A DNA stretch of 64,000 nt from Chinchilla lanigera (lineage: Eukaryota > Chordata > Mammalia > Rodentia > Chinchillidae). Below, in pieces: positions 57,656 through 64,000 of this stretch; positions within the stretch are counted from its first letter, which is position 1; every line of letters begins with the position of its first letter. Location: NCBI RefSeq assembly GCF_000276665.1, contig NW_004955484.1, positions 623,375-687,374 of the forward strand, given 5' to 3'. The notes under the pieces were generated by a model. It was not told where the DNA came from, did not search any database, and was given only the letters and a program-made list of their open reading frames with translations. The position numbers were made by a program, and so were the translations under genes.

Positions 57656-60600
57656 TATTAGAATGCAGGAAGGCATGGAGAAAAATAACAGAATAAGATT
57701 CTCTAGTGATCACCTTCCACACAGAAACATCATTTTGAATAACTATACATAGAAGAAAATATTTTTGCAAAAGCTAAGGAAACCAGTTAAGAGATCACAG
57801 TACCAGAATGTAGCACAGAAATAAGAAAAGATGCGTTGAAGCATGTAGGAAAGATAATTTCGCATTTTTCACTTCACTTCTTCCCCAACCCAAGGCAGCA
57901 CTGCATGGAGAGATACAACCTCTGTTTAGGAGAAACAGAGAAGAGTAATCAGAGCTTTGCCTTTGATCCCAACACCAGGGCCACCACAGTGAAACCCAGC
58001 ACCAGACAGGGCTTTATGGCACCAAATTCTAGGATGGTGCCCATAGACTGAGACTTTGGACCACTCTGATGCCAGCCCAGACCAGGAAGCTCCAGCAGGC
58101 TTCATAGCTGTACAGCAGACTTAATTGTTGGCCCACACCATGGTTGGTCCAACTTCAGCAGCTGCAACTGTGGCTGCTCATTTTTCTGGGAAGCCCCATC
58201 TCCAGGCCAGCCCCTGAAGATAAACTTCAGGCCAGCCCCTCAAGTTTCAGGCTAACCTAGATGACCCAGTGAATAGATTCACACATGTGAATCTAATCAC
58301 CATGCAAAGCCAGCCTAGGGACTCCAGCAGCAAGTCTACCTACAGACCAAGATAGGTGGCCTTCCCAGAATCTCTGAATGGGATGACTTTTGAAGAATTT
58401 TCCTAGGCCAAGCCAGTCTGCAAAGACTGGAATAAGTGGGTTTTATTTTTTTCCAAATGTGCAGACACCAACTAGCTGCAAAGATCCAGAATAATCTGGG
58501 ACATGAGATATCAATGAGTTAAAAGAAAGTGTAGAGATTAACCTTAAAGAAATGGAAATGCATAAATAGTCAGGCAAAGAATTCAAAATAGCTCTTTAAG
58601 GAACCTCAGCAAAGTTCAAGAGAATACAAAGGTGAAAAGCAGAAAAATAAAGAATGACCAGAATCAGAAGTTTAACAGAAATATTGAAGAGATTTTTAAA
58701 AACTAATAGTCTGACTTGAAAAGTATAGTGAGCAAAATGAAAAGTGCAATAGAAATCAATGAAGAAGAAAGAAGTGTAAATTCTAAAAAAGGCTGTTTGA
58801 AAGTATACAGCCAGAGGAAGTGGAGTGAAAAGCAATGAAGAAAGCTCACAGGATTTGTGGGATAGCCTCAAAGAACAAATTTTTGAGTCATTAGATTTAA
58901 AGGAGGATAGAGGCAAAAGGTAGAGAGCTTAGGGAAATAATAGTAAAAAATATTCCAAATTTGGAGAAAGACATGAATAGCCAGTTACAGGAATTTCAAA
59001 CATCTCCAGTCAGATTCAAGCCAATGAATACTATACCAAGACATATTATAATCAAGCTATCAAATATCAAAAATGGAGAGGATACACAAAGCAACAAAAT
59101 AAAAGAATCAAATAATGTATAATGGACTTTTAATACAATTAGAAGCAGATATCTCAGCAGAAACCTTATAAGCCAGGAGAGAGTGGGATCACATATTCAA
59201 AGACTAAAGGAGCAAAACTGCTAACCAAGAATACCACATGTGGCAGAAATGTCCTTCAGAAATAAAGAAGAGGTAAAGTTTTCCCAGACAAATAGGTTGA
59301 GGAGGTTTATAAACTCCAAACCTGTCTTATAAGAAATATTAGAACTCCTCAAACTGAAAGAAAAGGATATTACCTGAGTAACATGAAAACTTCTGAAAGT
59401 ATAAATCCCATTGGTAAAAGTAAGTCAACTTCAGAATACTGTGATACTGTAATGGTGGCATAAAAATAACATTTTTAAAATAAAGTTTCACAAATGAGAC
59501 TATTACAAATAGCTACAATCACTTGTTAAAGTATGTGCAATATAAAAAGATATAAATTGTGACATCAAAAACACAAAATGTGTTTGTGGGATAGTAGAAT
59601 GAAGGTGTCATTTTATGTAATCAAAGTTATCAGTTTAAAATAACTGGTTTTCATCATAAGATGATTTGTGTAAGCCTCACAGTAACCACAAAGCAATAAT
59701 ATACACTAGATATTCACAAGACAAAAACTAAAGCTCAAAGCATACCTTTGAAGAATACCACCTAGTCACAAAGAAAGAAAGCTAAAGCAGAAAAAACAAA
59801 CAAACAAGGTATCTACAAAATATAATAAAATGGTAGAAGTAAGTTTTTACCTATCAATAATTACCTTGTTTGTAAATGCATTGAGTTTTCCAGTAAAGAG
59901 ACATAGAATGGCTGAGAGGATTGGGACCAAAGGCTGCCAACCAAGGGACCAATAAAGACTGAGAGTGAAGGAACACAAAATGATATTATCTGCAAGTGGA
60001 AACCAAAATGGAGCAGGAATAGTCATACTTACATCAGATAAAATAAACTTTATGTCAAAAACTGTAAGAGACAATGAAGATCAATTTATAATGATGAAGG
60101 GATCAATTCATCAAGACGATAAAACACTGTAATTATAGATACATATGCACTCAAAATTAGTGTATAAATATACAAATATTAGCAAACCTGAGGGGAAAAT
60201 ATACTGTTATAATAATGGTAAGGGACTTCAAAAGTCCACTTTCAGCAATGGACAGATAATCTAGGCATAAAATCAATAAGGAAACATCAACTTAAACTGC
60301 ACGTCTGTCCAAATGACCAGAACTGACATATACAAACTTCCCTCCAACAGCATCAGAAAACACATTCTTCTCAAGCACATATGGAACTTTCTCCAAAACA
60401 GATTACATGCTAGGCCACAAAACAAGTCATAACAAATTTGAATTTAAGAAGATTAAAGTCATATTGAGTACCTTTGCTTATCACACAAGTATAAAGCTAG
60501 AAGAGCAAGAAGAATTTCAGGAATTCCACACGTGTAAATCAAGCAGCAAGATCCTAAAAAAATAACAGGTGAAAGAAGAAATTAAAAGGAAAATGTAAAA

Positions 60601-60790
60601 GTACTGGAGACAAACCAAAATGCAAACACAGCATACCAAATATATGGGATACAGCAATATGGTTCTAAGAGGGATTTTATAATGGCAAATGATTACATTA
60701 AGGGAAAAAAGAAACTTTTTAAGTGAATAAACTAACTTTATACCCCAGGCACTAGAAAAGAAAGCTAGGCTTAAAATTGGCATAAGAGAT
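57656..60790 (+). mobile_element. Old L1 body (5' region to ORF2), degenerate
   Basis: From about 57830 to 58500 a GC-richer part resembles the 5' region of an old L1 or a HAL1-type half-L1. At 58850-59400 come ORF1-side landmarks such as GCCAGGAGAGAGTGGGATC and TTTTCCCAGACAAATAGG. At 59950-60790 come ORF2 landmarks: GCAAGTGGAAACCAAAATGG, ATCAATTCATCAAGACGATA, TTCTTCTCAAGCACATATGG and AGGCCACAAAACAAGTCAT. Every frame is broken. It is the longest continuous LINE relic of the window. Confidence 0.7.
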
Positions 60791-60954
60791 TAATATCCAA
60801 AATACAAGGAGTTCAAATAACGTGATAGCTAGAAAATAATGTTATTTAAACATGGGCATGAGAGCTGGATAAATAGTTCTTGAAAGAAAACATAAATGAC
60901 CAACAAGTACATGAAGAAATTCTTAATATCATATTACATCAGAGAAATATAAAC

Positions 60955-61340
60955 TGTTATGATTTGTAATTGTAAATGTCTCCCAAAGCTCATGTGTTGA
61001 AACCTTGGTCCCCAGTCAATGATGCTACTGGGAAGGGGTGGAAAAGCTAGGACTTGGGACTTAATTATAGGAAGTAAGTGACTGGGAACACGACTTTGAA
61101 GGTACATCTTGTCTCTAGACCCTTCCTTCCTATCTCTTTGCTTTTCCCATCCACTATGATGACACCACCAGCTGTTCTCCACCACATGTTCCCTGCCATG
61201 ATGTTTGGTCTTGGGTCAGGCCCAAAATGATGAATAAAAATGATGATGTTCTGAAGCCTCTAAAATGTGAGACAAAATAAATCCTTTCTCCTTCAAGATA
61301 CTTTACTGGGGTCTTTTGTCACAATGACAGAAAGCTCACA
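60955..61340 (+). mobile_element. MaLR-like LTR inside L1
   Basis: It opens TGTTATGATTTGTAATTG with CCAAAGCTCATGTGTTG and CTTGGTCCCCAGTC, and ends CTTTTGTCACAATGACAGAAAGC. It is the family of 2449 and 15552. It breaks the L1 between AGAAATATAAA and GAGATATAACC. Confidence 0.72.
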
Positions 61341-61361
61341 CACACACACACACACACACAC
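61337..61361. repeat. (CA)12 microsatellite
   Basis: A pure CA run at the LTR/L1 junction; it hides the exact LTR end and TSD. Confidence 0.95.
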
Positions 61362-61726
61362 GAGATATAACCTCACAATTGTTACAATGACCATTATAAA
61401 AAAAAATGTTAGAAAGAACTTAGGGAAAAGGTAAACCTTGTACACTACTGGTAGATGCATAAATTAATACAACTGCCCCTATAGAACTCACTGAGGAGGT
61501 TCCTCAATAAAAGAAAATAAAGGTAGGGCTAGATTGGCCAATGGGTAGAAAGTTACAAGCAGATAGAAATAAATTCTAGTGTTCTATTGCACAGTGGGAT
61601 GACCACGGTTAACAATGTTGTATTGAATATTTCCAAATACATAGTATAGAGGATTTTCATCACAAGGAAATGATAAATATATGAAGTGATGGATATGCTA
61701 AATTTTCCTACTTTTTTCAAACAAAA

Positions 61727-61733
<7 letters not shown>

Positions 61734-61757
<24 letters not shown>
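61734..61757. repeat. (TA)n microsatellite
   Basis: GTGTGTG followed by a TA run within the nested L1 3' UTR. Confidence 0.9.
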
Positions 61758-62860
61758 TTAAATATCACACTGTGACCTAGAAATATGTATTAGTTAAAAC
61801 AAAATTTTAAAAATAATTTTTAGAATTTAAAAATAGAACTACCTTATGACCTAGCAATCTCATTATTAGGCATATATCCAAAATAATTCAAATTAATCTG
61901 TCTAAGCGTTTTCTGTATTCTAAGTCAGACTTTGCCAAAATTAAAAATGTTTATGTTTTAAAAGACATTATTAAGAAAATAAAAAGACTAGGAAGAATTA
62001 GTTAAAAATTGAATTTCTTATATCAAAACACTATAAAGAATTTGTAACGCTCAGGAAGCTTTATTCTAGGAAGAAAACCTAATTAAAATGAACAAAAATA
62101 CAGAACAGGCATTTTACAAAAAATATACATGAATGTTTAATAAGCACATAAAATATAGTCAACATCATTCATCACTAGGGAAATATAAATTAACACAATC
62201 TGTGATATCACTTCACAATCACTAGAATGTCTGTAATCCAAAAAGCAGAAATAATAAGTTTTAGAAAGAACGTGAGGAAAATGGAACACTCACATACTTC
62301 TGGCGGGAATTAAAATGGCATTGCCAGTTGGGTGGTTTCTTAAATTTTTCTGCATAAAATTCCTACATACCACATGAATTCCATTTTTAAGTATCTACTT
62401 AAAACATATAAAAACATATGTCTGCACAAAGACTTTTAAATGAATGCTTTCAGCAGCTTATTCACACAGTAGCTAAAAGGTGAAAAAAATCCCAATATCT
62501 ACCCAGTACTGAACAGTGAAAATGGGATACATCCATGAAGTGCATGCTAATTGGCAGCAAAAATTAATGAACTATTCATACACATAAAGCACTGATGAAC
62601 TTCAAAAATATAACACTAAGTGAAAGAGGTAACACACAAAAACCTTACATTATGTGTTTCCATCTATAGATATTTCCAGACAAGGAAAAACTATAGAAAG
62701 AGAAAACAGATTTTTGGTTGCCTGAGGCTGAGAGTTGAAACCAGATTGATTCTAAACGGACATGCGGAAAATTTTTAAGGACATGGAAATAATGGGTTCT
62801 ATTATTGCAAAATTTTGAAAATGCCTTAAAATTATTATATATTTAATATGAATAAAATTT

Positions 62861-63146
62861 ATGGCATACAATTTACAACAACAATGCTGTTTAAAGTCCA
62901 CACAAGTAATGTATTACATAGGTAGAAAATCTAAGGATTTCTATCTTCATGGCCCAAGGTATTCTATGAGTTCCTTAAATACACCAAGGCCCATAAAGCA
63001 TACGGGTTTGCAGTATTTGGGCAGAATAGTCATGTGCTTGAACAATGATTACAGAGTACATGGAGGTGGGACAATCACTAGATATTGAATCAGACTTACA
63101 GTGAAACTTTCCTTATTAGTGTAGATGTAAGTCTATATTGAGAAAG
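62861..63146. other. No recognised feature
   Basis: A short 75-codon frame at 62861-63088 has no recognisable domain. Confidence 0.35.
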
Positions 63147-63258
63147 ATTGCTTCTCAGCCTTTTGGCTAAAATCAAGTGTGCATCAAGAAACAATGTCAA
63201 TGAAAGAAAAAGTTGGTCGAGATAAGATTACTGATCCAAAATACAATATATGATTTTT
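63147..63258 (+). pseudogene. U2 snRNA pseudogene
   Basis: The first 34 bases (starting ATTGCTTCTCAGCCTTTTGG) match the 5' end of U2 snRNA with three changes, all transitions. The branch-site recognition region of a real U2 would follow, but here the sequence has diverged. Near 63240 ACAATATAT and GATTTTTTCC recall the U2 Sm-site region at about the right distance (around 100 bases from the start). No upstream snRNA promoter element (PSE/DSE) is recognisable. It is a dead retrocopy or truncated copy. Confidence 0.7.
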
Positions 63259-63857
63259 TCCAAACATACTTGTAACTATTAGAAGCATCTTTTTAAGTGC
63301 TAATAGAAATTGCCAGTCCATTTAACAAACGAAGTATCAGGCACACATCAGAGAATTTGCTGGAAGTTCTTCTTTGCTTTGGACAACAACCAAGTAAAGT
63401 CTGACTGTTCTGTTTCTAACTTATGCTGAAAATATAAATTAGAACTGATTGAATAAACTAAATTGCAAAGCATAGTTTATAGCTTTCAAAATCATATTTA
63501 GACTTTTTAATGTGTCCCTGGAGCAAATTTCCTTCGGGGCATATTAAATTTATATGGTATTATATAATAGTCTGTGAATTGCAAGCAACACATATTAATA
63601 TAGAGAAAAAACTACACATATTATTGAAACCAAGCTACATGAGATATGTTTCTCTTATTTTCAGGAACTACTATCATTTTTCATTGATTCAAAGGGAATT
63701 GAATTAATTTAATGCTTACAGACAACTGCCTATATTTATTTGAAAACCTTTTCTTTAAAAGTAGAAACTCATAGGTTTCATTTTAATATTTCCTTTATAC
63801 CAACTCAATGACTAATAACTCTAATTACTTAAATACTGCATTATTAATAAAATAATT
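63259..63857. other. No recognised feature
   Basis: AT-rich DNA with no nameable element. Confidence 0.4.
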
Positions 63858-63933
63858 GGGGCCAGGGATATAGCTCAGTGGCACAAGTGCCTGACTGGCA
63901 AGTGCAAGGGAGTTTGATCCCTAGTACCAAAAA
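63858..63933 (+). mobile_element. ID SINE, drifted
   Basis: Forward ID: GGGCCAGGGATATAGCTCAG, GTGCCTGACTGGCAAGTGC, AGTTTGATCCCTAGTACC, then A-rich. It has a small deletion before box B. The flanks TTAATAAAATAATT and TTAATAATAGAATAGTT may be a decayed TSD. Confidence 0.88.
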
Positions 63934-64000
63934 AAGTTAATAATAGAATAGTTGGTTCATACCAAAAGATTTACAAATAATGTATATTCATGTGTTGTTG

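Larger units (their letters stand above)
60791..62860 (+). mobile_element. L1 ORF2 3' part and 3' UTR, split by LTR and another L1 end
   Basis: Pieces: 60791-60954 (ACATCAGAGAAATATAAA), 61341-61508 (GAGATATAACCTCAC, CTTGTACACTACTGGTAG) and 61813-62860 (ATAGAACTACCTTATGACC, CCATGAAGTGCATGCTAATTGG). At 61509-61812 a second L1 3' UTR (GGATGACCACGGTTAACAATG, GAAGTGATGGATATGC) is nested. A further L1 restart at about 62100 suggests two overlapping old pieces. Confidence 0.7.

Noticed and set aside
58276..58440. Possible coding exon in GC-richer part at 57.8-58.4 kb
   Set aside because: The surroundings are co-linear with an old L1 5' region, and frames are short and broken.
1..64000. CRISPR array, bacterial operon, phage or toxin system
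   Set aside because: Nothing resembles prokaryotic genes; there are no regularly spaced direct repeats, no Shine-Dalgarno-led frames, and the repeats are rodent SINEs, LINEs and LTRs.

Overview
This window is nuclear DNA from a rodent. It is AT-rich and CpG-poor, has no operon-like structure, and is packed with interspersed repeats. The lineage call rests on two SINE families found together. One is B1, derived from 7SL RNA, with the 29-bp internal quasi-duplication. The other is ID, derived from a tRNA, present in about a dozen copies of which many are nearly identical and flanked by perfect target-site duplications (TSDs). The common ID core here has a box A around GCTCAGCGG, the segment GCCTGCCTGGCAAGCGCAAGG, and a box B around GTTCGGTTCCCGG. 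It does not read like a mouse or rat ID, so I favour a non-murid rodent, possibly hystricomorph, but cannot fix the species.

I found no exon, promoter or intact protein-coding gene that I can support. The longest open frame is 139 codons, unremarkable for 128 kb of two-strand AT-rich sequence. The window is best read as intergenic or deep-intronic DNA.

Layout. 1-6.6 kb: two 3' L1 pieces, each carrying a B1. The second also carries a solo ERV2/ERVK-type LTR with a perfect 6-bp TSD. A GAAA microsatellite, a MaLR-like LTR and two IDs complete this part. 7-12 kb: an unnamed retroposon with internal repetition, then about 3.6 kb of apparently unique DNA. 12-16 kb: a reverse-strand MaLR provirus remnant (LTR plus internal region) hit by an ID, then a forward-strand retroviral gag-like remnant and another LTR. 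16.5-16.9 kb: a Tigger/MER2-like DNA transposon. 17-26 kb: mostly unique DNA with a 5'-truncated L1 in a 15-bp TSD, a tiny ID stub and old LTRs. 27-28 kb: a head-to-head ID pair, an L1 with internal duplication, and another ID. 29-31 kb: a second unnamed retroposon and LTRs. 31-45 kb: mostly unique DNA with MIRs, three IDs, a perfect hairpin and a CpG-enriched 0.5-kb patch at 44.1-44.7 kb. 45.5-49.3 kb: a deep nest of L1s, an LTR, inverted mariner fragments and IDs. 52-54.5 kb: two LTRs, each split by a later retroposon. 57.6-62.9 kb: a long, old L1 mosaic interrupted by an LTR and another L1 end. 63.1 kb: a U2 snRNA pseudogene. 63.9 kb: a final ID.

The elements do not cooperate as a system. 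L1 machinery, itself inactive here, explains the ID, B1 and U2 insertions: A-rich tails and 10-18 bp TSDs. The most informative content is the nesting order, a relative clock of insertions, and a few structures I cannot assign: the unnamed retroposon family, the CpG-enriched patch and two perfect hairpins. Repeat family names are from memory of consensus features, not from a database search.
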